Below are positions 41,936 through 51,104 of a stretch of 64,000 nt of DNA, piece by piece. Within the stretch, counting starts at the first letter, position 1. Each line of letters opens with the position of its first letter. The notes beneath the pieces were generated by a model, which was not told the origin of the DNA, searched no databases, and saw nothing but the letters and a program-made list of their open reading frames with translations. A program made the position numbers and the translations under genes. The stretch comes from Chloroflexota bacterium (GTDB lineage: Bacteria; Chloroflexota; Dehalococcoidia; Bin125), in contig VXQT01000034.1 of assembly GCA_009838915.1 (NCBI GenBank), forward strand, positions 99,896 to 163,895, in the 5' to 3' direction.

Positions 41936-41999
41936 GGGACCCCCTCCGCCTTCGGCACCTCCCTTCCCGCCTGCGCGGGAACAGGCTCTGCGAGGGGGA
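41936..41999 (+). repeat. Degenerate family-B repeat
   Basis: CCCCCTCCGCC-TTC-GGCACC, then TTCCCGC-CTGC-GCGGGAA and a G-rich tail. The stem is shorter than in the other copies. It fills the gap between the MscS and MBL-fold genes. Confidence 0.55.
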
Positions 42000-42017
42000 G
42001 GGATGACTCCTCGAACC

Positions 42018-43241
42018 CTAGCCGTTGTCGTAGCCCTTCGTAATCGGATCGTCGCTGCGCTGGCCGGCCTGGCCATCGGGGGCGAAGTCGTCCACGGTCC
42101 GGCCCAGGTCACTGCGTTCACGCGGCGCGGGGACCTCCTGCGCGCCGTCGACCGCACTGGCGATGTGCAGGGTCTGCGTGGGGAAGGCGAACTCGACCTG
42201 CAACTCGTGGGCGAGGCGAATGATGTCGAGATTGAACACGTGCCGCGTGCGCAGCTCTTCGTTCCAGTTGGATGCGCCGATGAAGGTATAGACCATGATG
42301 TTGAGCGAAGACGCACCGAAGCTGTGCAACTCGACGATGTAATAGTCGTGCCGCATTTGCTGGTTGGAACGGACAGTCGCGCGGATGCCCTCGACGAACG
42401 CCTGAATTCGGTCCGGATCCGTGTGATAGGCGATGCCGACCGTCGTGTAGTAGCGACGCCAGGTGCGCTGTCCCATGTTGTTGACGGCGGTGTCGGTCAT
42501 CCGCGCGTTGGGCACGGTGATCAACGAGTCGGCGAACGTGCGCACCCGGGTCGAGCGGAAGCCGACCTGTTCGACCGTTCCCTCGATGTCGCCGACGATC
42601 ACCCAGTCGCCGACCTGGAACGGCTTGTCGGCCAGGATGGTCGCGCCGCCGAGCAGGTTCTTGAGGGTGTCCTGAGCGGCCAGCGCAACGGCGAGGCCGC
42701 CCAGGCCGAGTCCGGCGATTAGGGAGGTGATGTTGACGTCGAGGTTCTGCAGCACAAAGACCGCCCCGATGGCGCCGACGAAAATCTTGCCCGAGGTGCG
42801 GGCGAGCGGAACGAGCTGGTCGTCGAGCTTGGAGTCGGTCTCTTCCGCGACCTGTTTCCAGTAGTCAGCGCCTGCGTCGACGAGTCGGAAGCTGACCAGC
42901 ACCCCGGCGAACGTCGAAGCGAAGTTGGAGAAGATCTCAACGACGTTCTCGACATCCGGGTCGAAGTCGAGAACGGGAAAGCCGATTGCGAGGGTGATGG
43001 CGCCAAGCATGAGCAGCAGCGGACGTTGCAGCCGTCTGACCTCGTGATGCCAGAATTCGTGGCGGTCTGGCGGAGTGCGGCGCGTGATCGCCTGGTTCAG
43101 GGCGAAGATGATGGCGAAACGCGCGACGACGATGATCAGCGCCATCACGCCGATGCCGATGAACTGCCAGATTTCGATCCCGATCACCGACTCGTTCAGC
43201 CAATTGAGTACGAGGTTGCTAGGCATGTCTGGGTCCGGCAT
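42018..43241 (-). CDS. Small-conductance mechanosensitive channel (MscS family)
   Basis: The protein has 407 residues. Four N-terminal helices precede the pore-lining helix and MscS beta domain: GLGLGGLAVALAAQDTLKN (about 183-201) is the pore helix, followed by GDWVIVGDIEGTVEQVGFRSTRVRTF. The channel opens under hypo-osmotic stress. The C-terminus after residue 350 is a disordered, charged tail (PAPRERSDLG...). Two starts (43241 and 43226) are possible; neither has a clear ribosome site, and I list the longer. Confidence 0.88.
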   Translation of the reverse strand: MPDPDMPSNLVLNWLNESVIGIEIWQFIGIGVMALIIVVARFAIIFALNQAITRRTPPDRHEFWHHEVRRLQRPLLLMLGAITLAIGFPVLDFDPDVENVVEIFSNFASTFAGVLVSFRLVDAGADYWKQVAEETDSKLDDQLVPLARTSGKIFVGAIGAVFVLQNLDVNITSLIAGLGLGGLAVALAAQDTLKNLLGGATILADKPFQVGDWVIVGDIEGTVEQVGFRSTRVRTFADSLITVPNARMTDTAVNNMGQRTWRRYYTTVGIAYHTDPDRIQAFVEGIRATVRSNQQMRHDYYIVELHSFGASSLNIMVYTFIGASNWNEELRTRHVFNLDIIRLAHELQVEFAFPTQTLHIASAVDGAQEVPAPRERSDLGRTVDDFAPDGQAGQRSDDPITKGYDNG

Positions 43242-43257
43242 CGGTTACGTGGCGGCG

Positions 43258-43292
43258 CCCTCACCCTAGCCCTCTCCCAGAGGGAGCGGGGA
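43258..43292 (+). repeat. Dispersed hairpin repeat, family A (copy 3, inverted)
   Basis: CCCTCACCCTAGCCCTCTCCC then AGAGGGAG. It forms an inverted pair with the copy at 43318, with about 25 bp between them, like a REPIN. Confidence 0.8.
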
Positions 43293-43317
43293 CCTTAAGG
43301 GTGCTTCTTGGCTCGAC

Positions 43318-43351
43318 TCCCTCTCCCTGAGGGAGAGGGCTGGGGTGAGGG
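43318..43351 (+). repeat. Dispersed hairpin repeat, family A (copy 4)
   Basis: CCCTCTCCCTGAGGGAGAGGG then CTGGGGTGAGGG. It matches the copy at 10090 in sequence and orientation, including the preceding CGACT. Confidence 0.85.
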
Positions 43352-43388
43352 CCTCCCGGGATGCGGCGGGGAAGCGGATTGGACTCAC

Positions 43389-43592
43389 CTATGCCGTCGA
43401 GGGGTCGTGCTCGAAGCCGCAGGCCTTGTGTGAGCCGTCACAGAACGGCTTCATGTCGGACTGGCCGCAGCGGCAGAGGGCGACCATTGAGCCCTTTGGA
43501 TTGGGGATGGTCGAGCCGTCGTTCGCCTTCAAGGTGAGATTCTCGGTCGAGATCAGGATCGGTCCGTTCGCGTTGATCGTGACTTCCGCCAT
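43389..43592 (-). CDS. CDGSH iron-sulfur domain protein
   Basis: The protein has 67 residues. The cluster ligands are C40-x-C42, C51 and H55 in LCRCGQSDMKPFCDGSH, a single CDGSH motif that binds a 2Fe-2S cluster through three Cys and one His. The N-terminal part (about 1-30) is a beta-rich stretch, so it is one compact domain. Small bacterial CDGSH proteins have unclear electron-transfer or sensing roles. The true start is the ATG at 43592 (GGAG upstream); a much longer reading through to 44600 is spurious. It is divergent from an LLM gene. Confidence 0.93.
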   Translation of the reverse strand: MAEVTINANGPILISTENLTLKANDGSTIPNPKGSMVALCRCGQSDMKPFCDGSHKACGFEHDPSTA

Positions 43593-43643
43593 GCTGCGCT
43601 CCGATGCTCCGGCTGCGTGCTCTGGATGACTGTGGGTCACGGC

Positions 43644-43650
43644 TAGCATA
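43644..43650. promoter_or_regulatory. Overlapping divergent -10-like elements, CDGSH and LLM genes
   Basis: TAGCAT on plus (43644-43649) and TATGCT on minus (43645-43650) overlap by five bases, so RNA polymerase could use only one direction at a time. Confidence 0.4.
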
Positions 43651-43709
43651 ACTGTCGAACGCTGCGGCGACGGCTCGCGGCGATGCCGTGGAGGATCGGA
43701 GCGCGACCG

Positions 43710-44627
43710 ATGAAGCTGACCGTTGAGTTTCCCTCTGTGATCCATCGCGACGGCCCGGACGAAATCGCTCGGTTGGCGACGGCGATCGAGGAGATCGGCT
43801 ACGACGAGATCGACATCTTCGACCACGTGATCAACGGCTATCCGAGCGAGGGTCGAGCGCCCGCCCCCTACCCGGCAAACATGCCGCTGCTGGAGGCGCT
43901 GGTCACGCTGGGATACATCGCAGCGGTGACGGAGCGGGTCGGTCTGGGAACCGAAGTGCTGGTCCTGCCGCAGCGACAACCCGTGTTGGCGGCCAAGCAG
44001 TTCAGCACCATCGACACGCTCTCGGGCGGCAGACTGCGCGTCGGCGTCGGCGTGGGCTGGCAGGAGTCGGAGTACGACGCGCTGGGGATGGACTTCCACA
44101 CGCGCGGGCGCGCGATGGACGAAGCCATTGCGCTGATGCAGGCCTGCTGGCGCGATGAGACGATTGACTTTGCGGGCGATCACTTCAGCGCCGAGTCGAT
44201 GGCGATGGAGCCGAAGCCGCCCCAGGGCGGCGGCATCCCGCTGTGGATTGGCGGCGGCTCGAAGGCGGCGCTGCGCCGCGCCGGACGGGTCGGCGACGGC
44301 TGGATGGCCTCTGGGATGCTGGGCTCGCAGGGTGCCGACGCGATCGCCGAAGTCAAACGAGAGGCCGAACAGGCCGGTCGCGATCCCGACGCGCTGGGTT
44401 TCCAGTGCCAGCTCGCGACTCCGCCGCGCGCCGGCGATCCATCGACCCGCGAGTACTGGGCTCGCACAGCGGAGGTCGCCGCGACCGCAGCCGCCGCGCA
44501 AGAAGCCGGCTTCGGCTGGGCGGCCGTCAACGTGACCGGCGTGTTCGTCGCCGGGGCGCGATCGATCGACGCCATGATCGAGCAGCTCGGCCTGCTGCAC
44601 GACGCGATCCGGTCAGAGACGGCATAG
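43710..44627 (+). CDS. LLM-class flavin-dependent oxidoreductase
   Basis: The protein has 305 residues. Barrel motifs are IDIFDHVI, GLGTEVLVLPQRQPVLAAKQ and GVGVGWQESEY (about 110-120). This wording is typical of the F420-dependent subfamily, with the Gly-rich cofactor stretch. The C-terminal helix (RSIDAMIEQLG) is present. The start is the ATG at 43710 (GGAG about nine bases upstream). The in-frame ATG at 43683 is a poorer fit. An MBL-fold gene follows on the same strand. Confidence 0.9.
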   Translation: MKLTVEFPSVIHRDGPDEIARLATAIEEIGYDEIDIFDHVINGYPSEGRAPAPYPANMPLLEALVTLGYIAAVTERVGLGTEVLVLPQRQPVLAAKQFSTIDTLSGGRLRVGVGVGWQESEYDALGMDFHTRGRAMDEAIALMQACWRDETIDFAGDHFSAESMAMEPKPPQGGGIPLWIGGGSKAALRRAGRVGDGWMASGMLGSQGADAIAEVKREAEQAGRDPDALGFQCQLATPPRAGDPSTREYWARTAEVAATAAAAQEAGFGWAAVNVTGVFVAGARSIDAMIEQLGLLHDAIRSETA

Positions 44628-44666
44628 GGCCTGTCCAACGTGGTCGACGCAAGCATTCAGGAGTCG

Positions 44667-45686
44667 ATGATCACTGAGCACGGGGTGCTGCCCATTGCGC
44701 TGGGCGACAACTGGGCCTACGCGCTGCCGACCTCGCACGGCGTGATCATGATCGACGCGGGACCGGACTACGACGGCGCGTGGGAGGCGCTGTCGGCGCA
44801 GCTCGACGCGGCCGGGCTGAGCATCGGCGACGTGAGATACGTAGCCATCACCCACGCGCACATCGACCACTGCGGCCTCGCCTTTCGCTGGCAGGAAGCA
44901 GGCGTGACGGTCGTCGCGTCGGAGCTGGAGACGCAATCGTTCCTGCACGGTCGCAACATCATCGGCTACCAGACGCAGTACGTGTTTGAGCACATGCGCC
45001 GAGTCGGCGTGCCCGAGGAGCGGATCGCCGGGTTCATTGAGTCTCGGGAACGGATGCGCCAGGCCTTCCGCTCGGGCGACAACACAGGCGGCGGCGTGCG
45101 CCGCGAACGCTGGCCGGGGTTGATCCGCGGAACGCCGTTCCGCGCCGACGAGCCCCTGCCGGACGGGGCGGAGATCCGCCTGGGCGACCGACGCGTACTA
45201 CTGATCTCGGCGCCGGGTCACACGCCGGGCAACTGCGTCTTCTATGAGCCGGAGACGGGCGTGCTGTTCAGCGGTGACCAGGTGATTCCCGGTCTCAACT
45301 CGAACCCCGGCTGGCACTGGGACATCTCGGTCGAGCCGCCCGAGCGCTTCCGCAGCCTGCCGGCGTTCGCCGAGTCGTTGGACCGGATCGAAGCGCTCAA
45401 CGTCGAGCATCTCTATCCCGGTCACCGCGAGCCGTCCGACGAAGTGGCAGAGGAGATCGAGCGGGTGCGGCGGCATCATCGCAAGCGCCAGGGCCAGTTG
45501 CGGGAGATGCTCGCGGAGGGACCGATGTCGCCCTACGAGCTGCTGATGACGATGTTCAAGCGTCTGCCCGATCGTCGGCTGTGGCAGGCGCTGGCGGAGG
45601 TGACGGGACACATCGACGCGCTGGTGGTCCGCGGCGAGGCCGTGGAAGAGGACGTCGACGGGTCGCTAACTATCCGTCTCGCGTAG
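44667..45686 (+). CDS. Metallo-beta-lactamase-fold hydrolase
   Basis: The protein has 339 residues. The dizinc motif is H63-A-H65-I-D67-H68, with SAPGHTPGN, SGDQ and YPGHREP as the later ligands. The long C-terminal part (about 250-339; helical, with HHRKRQGQLREML) resembles the helical tails of the beta-lactamase-domain-2-like hydrolases. The function is not assigned. AGGAG lies five bases before the ATG at 44667; the GTG at 44640 has none. It follows the LLM gene by 39 bp and converges on CinA four bases after its stop. Confidence 0.87.
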   Translation: MITEHGVLPIALGDNWAYALPTSHGVIMIDAGPDYDGAWEALSAQLDAAGLSIGDVRYVAITHAHIDHCGLAFRWQEAGVTVVASELETQSFLHGRNIIGYQTQYVFEHMRRVGVPEERIAGFIESRERMRQAFRSGDNTGGGVRRERWPGLIRGTPFRADEPLPDGAEIRLGDRRVLLISAPGHTPGNCVFYEPETGVLFSGDQVIPGLNSNPGWHWDISVEPPERFRSLPAFAESLDRIEALNVEHLYPGHREPSDEVAEEIERVRRHHRKRQGQLREMLAEGPMSPYELLMTMFKRLPDRRLWQALAEVTGHIDALVVRGEAVEEDVDGSLTIRLA

Positions 45687-45690
45687 AGCG

Positions 45691-46956
45691 CTAGAGCCGC
45701 CGGTAGACGCCCGACGATCCGGTCATCAACTCTCCCAGGGCGGCTCGACGGACCAGTGTGAGCGCCGAGGTGACTGCTCTTGCTTTGATCGCCGCGCGCG
45801 TCTGGGCGAAGGTGTAGCCCGTGGCGTAGCTCTCGCTGGCGGTCTCGATCCCGAGGCAGACGGCGCCCACCGGCTGGCCGCCGTGCGGCTCGGGGCCGGC
45901 GACGCCGGTGATGCCCACGCCGATGTCGGCGTCGAACTGTCGCCGCACCGCGCCTGCCATGGCGGCGGCCGTTTCGTTCGATACGACGCCGTGCTCGTCG
46001 ATGATGTCGGCGTCGACCCCGTACTGGACTTTGGCCTCGGCGGTGTAGGTGACGAGTCCACCGCGGAAGTAGCCGCTTGCGCCGGGGACATCGGTGATCG
46101 TGCTGGCCAGTAGACCTCCGGTGCAGGACTCCATCACGGCGATCGACAGGCCGCGATCCTTGAGCAGCGCAGCGACCGCTTCCTGGAAGGTATCCTCGTC
46201 CGCGCCCCAGATTGCGTCGCCCAGCATCGAGCGAATTTGCTGCTCTGCCGGCGCGATGCGCTCGCGTGCAATGTCCTCATAGATCGCCTTCGAGGCGAGC
46301 CGCACGTGTACGCCGTCGGCCTTGTGATAGACACCGACGGTCGGATCCTCCGCATGCCGCAGATCTCCGAGCAGTTCGTCGAGCATTGACTCTCCGAGTC
46401 CGGTGGTCTTCAGCGTGCGGGAAATCAGGACGGTGCCGTCGGAGCGAGACTTGAGCCGCGGCGCTACATCGTTCTCCCACATCCCGGTCATCTCCGCCGG
46501 CGGTCCGGGCATGGCGATGATGATCGCGCCGTCCTTGTCCACCCACCAGCCGGGCGCGGTGCCGCGCGGATTGGGGATCGACTCGCCCGAGGGGATGATC
46601 GTTGCCTGCTTGACGTTTTGCTCCGGCATCCGACCGCCGCGACGCTCGAAGAAGTTGCGTAGATGCGCCTCCAGCTCCGGCACGACATACGGCTCCTCAC
46701 CCACCGACTCGGCAATCGCATCTCGCGTGATGTCGTCTTCGGTCGGGCCAAGTCCGCCGGTCAGAATGACGACATCCGAACGGCTTCTCGCGGTCTGAAT
46801 CAGTTCGACCAGTCGCTCGCGGTTGTCGCCGATCTGGTGCATGAAGTAGAGGTCGATGCCCATCGCGGGCAGCCGCTGGGCCATGTAGTTGGCGTTGGTG
46901 TCGAGGATCTCGCCCATCAGGATTTCGGTGCCGATGCTGATGATTTCCGCCCGCAT
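45691..46956 (-). CDS. cinA: CinA-family nicotinamide mononucleotide deamidase/competence-damage protein
   Basis: The protein has 421 residues and two domains. The N-terminal MoaB-like (COG1058) domain has GTEILMGEILDTNANYMAQ and ILTGGLGPTEDDIT; the C-terminal PncC-type domain has MESCTGGLLAS, GVVSNETAAAMAGAVR and GITGVAGPEPHGG. PncC-type domains deamidate nicotinamide mononucleotide in NAD recycling. Both domains are complete, a normal full length. The ATG at 46956 has CAGGAGA upstream and TAGCAT 44 bases before it. It is divergent from the MoxR gene. Confidence 0.94.
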   Translation of the reverse strand: MRAEIISIGTEILMGEILDTNANYMAQRLPAMGIDLYFMHQIGDNRERLVELIQTARSRSDVVILTGGLGPTEDDITRDAIAESVGEEPYVVPELEAHLRNFFERRGGRMPEQNVKQATIIPSGESIPNPRGTAPGWWVDKDGAIIIAMPGPPAEMTGMWENDVAPRLKSRSDGTVLISRTLKTTGLGESMLDELLGDLRHAEDPTVGVYHKADGVHVRLASKAIYEDIARERIAPAEQQIRSMLGDAIWGADEDTFQEAVAALLKDRGLSIAVMESCTGGLLASTITDVPGASGYFRGGLVTYTAEAKVQYGVDADIIDEHGVVSNETAAAMAGAVRRQFDADIGVGITGVAGPEPHGGQPVGAVCLGIETASESYATGYTFAQTRAAIKARAVTSALTLVRRAALGELMTGSSGVYRRL

Positions 46957-47000
46957 GTCGCGTTCTCCTGCCTGATTTGCACAGCCGGTGCTCGCTTCGA

Positions 47001-47006
47001 TGCTAC
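47001..47006 (-). promoter_or_regulatory. -10-like TAGCAT of cinA
   Basis: 44 bases before the ATG at 46956 on the minus strand. Confidence 0.4.
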
Positions 47007-47042
47007 TTGCCGTGTCTGCGCGGTTCGCCAACGGCCTGCTGG

Positions 47043-47048
47043 TACGCT
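47043..47048 (+). promoter_or_regulatory. -10 element of leaderless moxR
   Basis: TACGCT six bases before the ATG at 47055. No Shine-Dalgarno is visible. Confidence 0.6.
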
Positions 47049-47054
47049 TCCCGA

Positions 47055-48038
47055 ATGACTACTGCTATAACGCCTCCGACCCTGGCCGATGTCGCCGAGA
47101 TGGCCGCCCGTGTGCGCGAGAACGTCGGCCGCGTGATTGTTGGGCGCGAGCAAGTGCTCGACTACACGTTGGCTGCGATCCTCTCCGAGGGTCACATCCT
47201 GCTCGACGATGTGCCCGGATTGGGCAAGACGATGCTGGCCAAGTCGTTCGCGCGCTCGATCGGCTGCTCGTTTCGGCGCATCCAGTTCACTCCGGATCTG
47301 CTGCCCTCCGACGTAACCGGCGTCAACATCTACAACCAGAAGTCGGCTGAGTTCGAGTTCCGCGCCGGTCCGCTGCTGGCTCAACTGGTGCTGGCTGACG
47401 AGATCAACCGCGCTTCTCCGCGTACGCAGGCGGCGCTGCTCGAGGCGATGGAGGAGCGCCAGCTCACGGTGGAAGGCGAGACGATGGCGATGCCGCGTCC
47501 GTTCCTCGTGATCGCCACTCAGAATCCGGTGGAACTCGAAGGCACATTCCCGCTGCCCGAAGCGCAGCTCGACCGCTTCTTGCTGCGCCTGCGCATGGGC
47601 TATCCCGACGCCGAAGAGGAAGACGCGATCCTCCTGCGCTTCGAGCGCGCGCAACCACTGGAGGAGCTCGATCCCGTGGTCGAATCGGAACATCTGCGGC
47701 TGATGGTCAAGACCGTCGAGCAGGTCCGGGTGAGCGAGGCCGTGCGCGGCTACATCGTCGCGATTGTCCAGGCTTCCAGGCAGGAACAGGCCTTTGAGCT
47801 CGGCGCATCGCCTCGCGCCTCGCTGGCGCTGTTGCGCACGACCCGAGCCCTGGCCGCGATTCGCGGACGCGACTTCGTCCTGCCTGACGATGTGCAGGAA
47901 ATGGCGCGCGTCGTGTTGCCGCACCGACTGATGCTCTCGGCCGACGCGAGGTTGCGCTCGTCGACGCCGGAGTCGCTGCTTGAGCAAATGTTGAGCCGAG
48001 TGCCGGTCCCAATCGAGGCGGCCGCCGCCGGCAGCTAG
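47055..48038 (+). CDS. MoxR-type AAA+ ATPase
   Basis: The protein has 327 residues: Walker A GLGKT (55-59), Walker B LVLADEINRA (Asp115, Glu116), sensor-1 IATQNP and sensor-2 ASPRAS. MoxR proteins act as chaperones for protein complexes and usually lie next to DUF58 genes, as here. The start is the ATG at 47055, because the conserved ATPase begins shortly after. There is no Shine-Dalgarno; TACGCT is exactly six bases upstream, suggesting a leaderless transcript. DUF58 follows after 36 bp. Confidence 0.94.
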   Translation: MTTAITPPTLADVAEMAARVRENVGRVIVGREQVLDYTLAAILSEGHILLDDVPGLGKTMLAKSFARSIGCSFRRIQFTPDLLPSDVTGVNIYNQKSAEFEFRAGPLLAQLVLADEINRASPRTQAALLEAMEERQLTVEGETMAMPRPFLVIATQNPVELEGTFPLPEAQLDRFLLRLRMGYPDAEEEDAILLRFERAQPLEELDPVVESEHLRLMVKTVEQVRVSEAVRGYIVAIVQASRQEQAFELGASPRASLALLRTTRALAAIRGRDFVLPDDVQEMARVVLPHRLMLSADARLRSSTPESLLEQMLSRVPVPIEAAAAGS

Positions 48039-48074
48039 TCCATCACCCTGTACGAATGATCGAGAGACACCGCC

Positions 48075-49649
48075 ATGACGATGATGGATGGCGGCATGAT
48101 GATGGAGGTCGAGGCCGCCGGTCGGCGCGACGAGCGTGAGCGGAAAATCCAGACGGGCCAGTTCGGCCTGCGCCACGACAACCGCATCATCCGCGCGATC
48201 TGGGCGCCGGCAACGATCATCGTCGTGCTGCTGGGCGTCGCCTTCAGCGAAATCATTGTCTCACTCGTCGCCGCGACCGTGCTGGTGGCTGGTTGGGCCG
48301 CGTGGACCTGGGCTCGGTATGCCTTGCACCGGCTCGCTACCGAGATCGATATCTCACAGACACATGCGTTTGTCGGGGAGAGCTTGACCCTCAGCTTGCG
48401 CCTGGAGAACCGCAAGATCATCCCGCTCTCCGCGCTCCAGGTGCGGATCAACCTGCCCGAGATCCTGGAGCCGGACAACCAGGCCTTCAGCAGGTTGCAC
48501 GAGTCCGAACCGCAGGAAGGCGTAGTCGTGCGGTCCACGTCGATGCGTTGGTACGAGCGGCTGACCTGGAACTTCGAGATTCCGCTAGTCGCTCGCGGGT
48601 ACTATCGGCTCGCCCGGGTTGACCTGAAATCAGGCGACTTCTTCGGCGTCTACAGGCGTGAGCGGACCGACGAGGCGCAGCACACGTTGTGGGTCTATCC
48701 CGAGGTGCTCGCGCTCGACCGTCTGGGGCTGCCCAGGCTGCGCCCGCAGGGCGATCAACGCGGCGGTCAACGGCTGTTCGAAGACCCGACCCGACTACAG
48801 ACGATTCGCGATTACCGACCTGGCGATCCGTTGAAGAAGGTTGACTGGAAGGCGACCGCGCGTCGACAGGCGCTGCAGTCGCGTGTGTACGACCCTTCCA
48901 GCGACCTGATTGCCGTTGTGGCGCTTAACGTCTCGACACTGCCACACGCCTGGCAGGGATTCTTCGGCGACATCTTCGAACGGGCTGTCTCGGTGGCGGC
49001 GTCGCTGGCCAATGGCTACTCCGAGGAACGCGTGCCGGTCGGCCTGCTCGCCAACTGCACCTGGCCCGGTCACGACACGGCGATTCGCGTGCCGCCCTCA
49101 AGATCACCAGGACAGATGACGCGCATTCTCGAAGCGCTGGCCATGGCCGACGTCTTCACCCTGGTGCGAATCGAACGGATGTTGAGCGAGGAGCGGCTGA
49201 CGTATGGGTCGACCCTGGCCCTGGTTACGGCAGTCCTGACGCCGGGACTCGAAACCGCCCTGTTGCGACTAAAGCGTCACGGCGCTCAGGTTGGACTGAT
49301 CTACGTCGGCATCGACGATCCACCGGCCACCTTCGCCGAGTCGCCCGTGTACGACATTCGTCCGGGGCTGGCTGGGCTGCACTACGAGCGGGTTGGCGAG
49401 GCTGGACCGTGGGCCCGCACCGACCGCCTGTACGCCAACAAGCGCCCACCGGAACCGACCGATGAAGTCGACCTGCCGACGTTCGTGGGCGGGGATGACA
49501 CCATGCGCGACGAAGAAGTGACCGATAGCATCGCGACCGCGCAAGGCGACCCACGTGACACTCCGCTGGTGGTGTCCGCCGCGAGGCCGGTTCCTTCACG
49601 CGAGCCGCAGAGTCCGTGGGCTCGCCCGACGGAACGAGACGGTTCCTGA
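48075..49649 (+). CDS. DUF58 membrane-anchored protein
   Basis: The protein has 524 residues. Two membrane helices (about 40-76) are followed by a beta domain and the DUF58 core, with IRDYRPGDPLKKVDWKATAR as its signature (about 250-270). The fold is similar to a von Willebrand A domain, which may bind MoxR clients. The C-terminal 70 residues are charged and low complexity. It belongs with the MoxR gene upstream and overlaps the DUF4129 gene (TGATG). An alternative start at a later Met (MDGG) is possible. Confidence 0.9.
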   Translation: MTMMDGGMMMEVEAAGRRDERERKIQTGQFGLRHDNRIIRAIWAPATIIVVLLGVAFSEIIVSLVAATVLVAGWAAWTWARYALHRLATEIDISQTHAFVGESLTLSLRLENRKIIPLSALQVRINLPEILEPDNQAFSRLHESEPQEGVVVRSTSMRWYERLTWNFEIPLVARGYYRLARVDLKSGDFFGVYRRERTDEAQHTLWVYPEVLALDRLGLPRLRPQGDQRGGQRLFEDPTRLQTIRDYRPGDPLKKVDWKATARRQALQSRVYDPSSDLIAVVALNVSTLPHAWQGFFGDIFERAVSVAASLANGYSEERVPVGLLANCTWPGHDTAIRVPPSRSPGQMTRILEALAMADVFTLVRIERMLSEERLTYGSTLALVTAVLTPGLETALLRLKRHGAQVGLIYVGIDDPPATFAESPVYDIRPGLAGLHYERVGEAGPWARTDRLYANKRPPEPTDEVDLPTFVGGDDTMRDEEVTDSIATAQGDPRDTPLVVSAARPVPSREPQSPWARPTERDGS

Positions 49650-51103
49650 TGAGCGCCGCAGTCGCACTGGTCTCACCCAGTTCCACGCGGCGGATTGAGG
49701 TTGCCTACACGGCAGCGCTGCTCCTGGGTGAGATCGTCATATGGATCATCCTGGCCAAGCTGATCCCGCGGGTCGTCGCCTACGACGCCGGAGAGACGCT
49801 CTCGGTCTGGGCGGTGGCCGGGACGGTGCTGCTCGGATTTGGCGTCTCGCGCTGGCTGGGCAGCCGCGAACGGTCGAAGAGGCGCAGATTCTGGTTGGGT
49901 CTGCTGACCACCCTGATCGCGCTGCAGATCATCGGCTCGGCCGACCTCTCCGAATCGGCGCGCGTGTGGAACATGTCCTGGCTGTTGGAGCTGGGACGCC
50001 CCTCCAGCCCGGTCTGGCGCGAGGCAATCGTGTTGGCCGACGGCCGGACGGTTCCCGGTGAAATCGACCAACTCTTCGCCGCGATGATGCTGATTCCGAT
50101 CTGGTTCCGCGGCGTCTCGCTCGGCTCGGCCGACCTGATGGAGCGTTCGTTCAGCAACTACGCAGTCTGGGGATTGATCGTGATCGCGATCTCTCTCGCC
50201 CTGGCCGACAACGGCGGAGTCGTCGATCACGTGCGCGGACTCGGCATTCTCTGGGTCTTGGTTGGGTTGCTGACCGTAGTGCTCAAGAACGCGGCAAGCA
50301 CCGACCAGGTCGAGGGGCTGGGCGCGGTGCAAACCGGAGCGTCCGTTGCGGCGACCATGATCGCACTTGTGGTCGGCGTCGCACTGTTTCTGCTTGTCGT
50401 CACCGGCGTGGTTGCCGCGATCGCCGGTACGGGCGTGGTTGAGCCGGTGCTGGATGCGATCGGCACGGTGATTCGCGCCATCATCACGGTTGTCTCGTAC
50501 ATTCTCTGGCCGTTGTTCTGGGTCTTTGAGCAGATCAGGGATGCAATCGGCACGCCCAGCCAGGAGACCATCGAGAGACTCTCCGAAGGCGTGGGCCGAC
50601 CGGCGGAGCCGATCGAGCAACACACGTCCGATCCCGATCCCACACCCGGCATCGTGCTCTCCCGCGTCTTCGGAGGCATCGCCGCGGTGCTCGTCTTTGC
50701 GATTGCCGCCTTCTACTTCTTCCGGCGCTTCGTCAATCGCGAGACGCGGACCGAGGAAGTGCGCGAATCGCTCTGGTCCGAAGCGAACCTGCTCGACGAC
50801 CTGTTCGGCGGACTGCGAGGGCTGGGCGACCGCTTCCGCCGCCGCGGCCCCGATCGTCCGCCCGACGCGCCGATCGCCGAGCTGTACTACGAGGTCCTCA
50901 ATCACGCAGAGGGCAAGGGTCAGATCCGCGCCCTGCACCGCACCCCGCTGCAGTTCGCCGACGCGCTCGAACGCGCCTATCACAGCGCTACGCCGAAGCG
51001 CATCTCCGAAGCGTTCAGCACCTTCCGCTACGGGGGACATCAGCCCAATCAGGCTGAGTTGAACTCAATGCGCCAGAGCTGGGACGCACTCAAGGACAAC
51101 TGA
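49649..51103 (+). CDS. DUF4129-containing multi-pass membrane protein
   Basis: The protein has 484 residues, with about eight membrane helices in the first 380 and a soluble C-terminal segment (about 400-484; PIAELYYEVLNHAEGKGQIR, HRTPLQFADALE) that matches the DUF4129 pattern seen in MoxR/DUF58 operons. In many such operons this domain follows a transglutaminase, which is not present here. It starts at the ATG overlapping the DUF58 stop. It converges on the next gene with a shared 6-bp-stem hairpin between the stops. Confidence 0.85.
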   Translation: MSAAVALVSPSSTRRIEVAYTAALLLGEIVIWIILAKLIPRVVAYDAGETLSVWAVAGTVLLGFGVSRWLGSRERSKRRRFWLGLLTTLIALQIIGSADLSESARVWNMSWLLELGRPSSPVWREAIVLADGRTVPGEIDQLFAAMMLIPIWFRGVSLGSADLMERSFSNYAVWGLIVIAISLALADNGGVVDHVRGLGILWVLVGLLTVVLKNAASTDQVEGLGAVQTGASVAATMIALVVGVALFLLVVTGVVAAIAGTGVVEPVLDAIGTVIRAIITVVSYILWPLFWVFEQIRDAIGTPSQETIERLSEGVGRPAEPIEQHTSDPDPTPGIVLSRVFGGIAAVLVFAIAAFYFFRRFVNRETRTEEVRESLWSEANLLDDLFGGLRGLGDRFRRRGPDRPPDAPIAELYYEVLNHAEGKGQIRALHRTPLQFADALERAYHSATPKRISEAFSTFRYGGHQPNQAELNSMRQSWDALKDN

Positions 51104-51104
51104 C

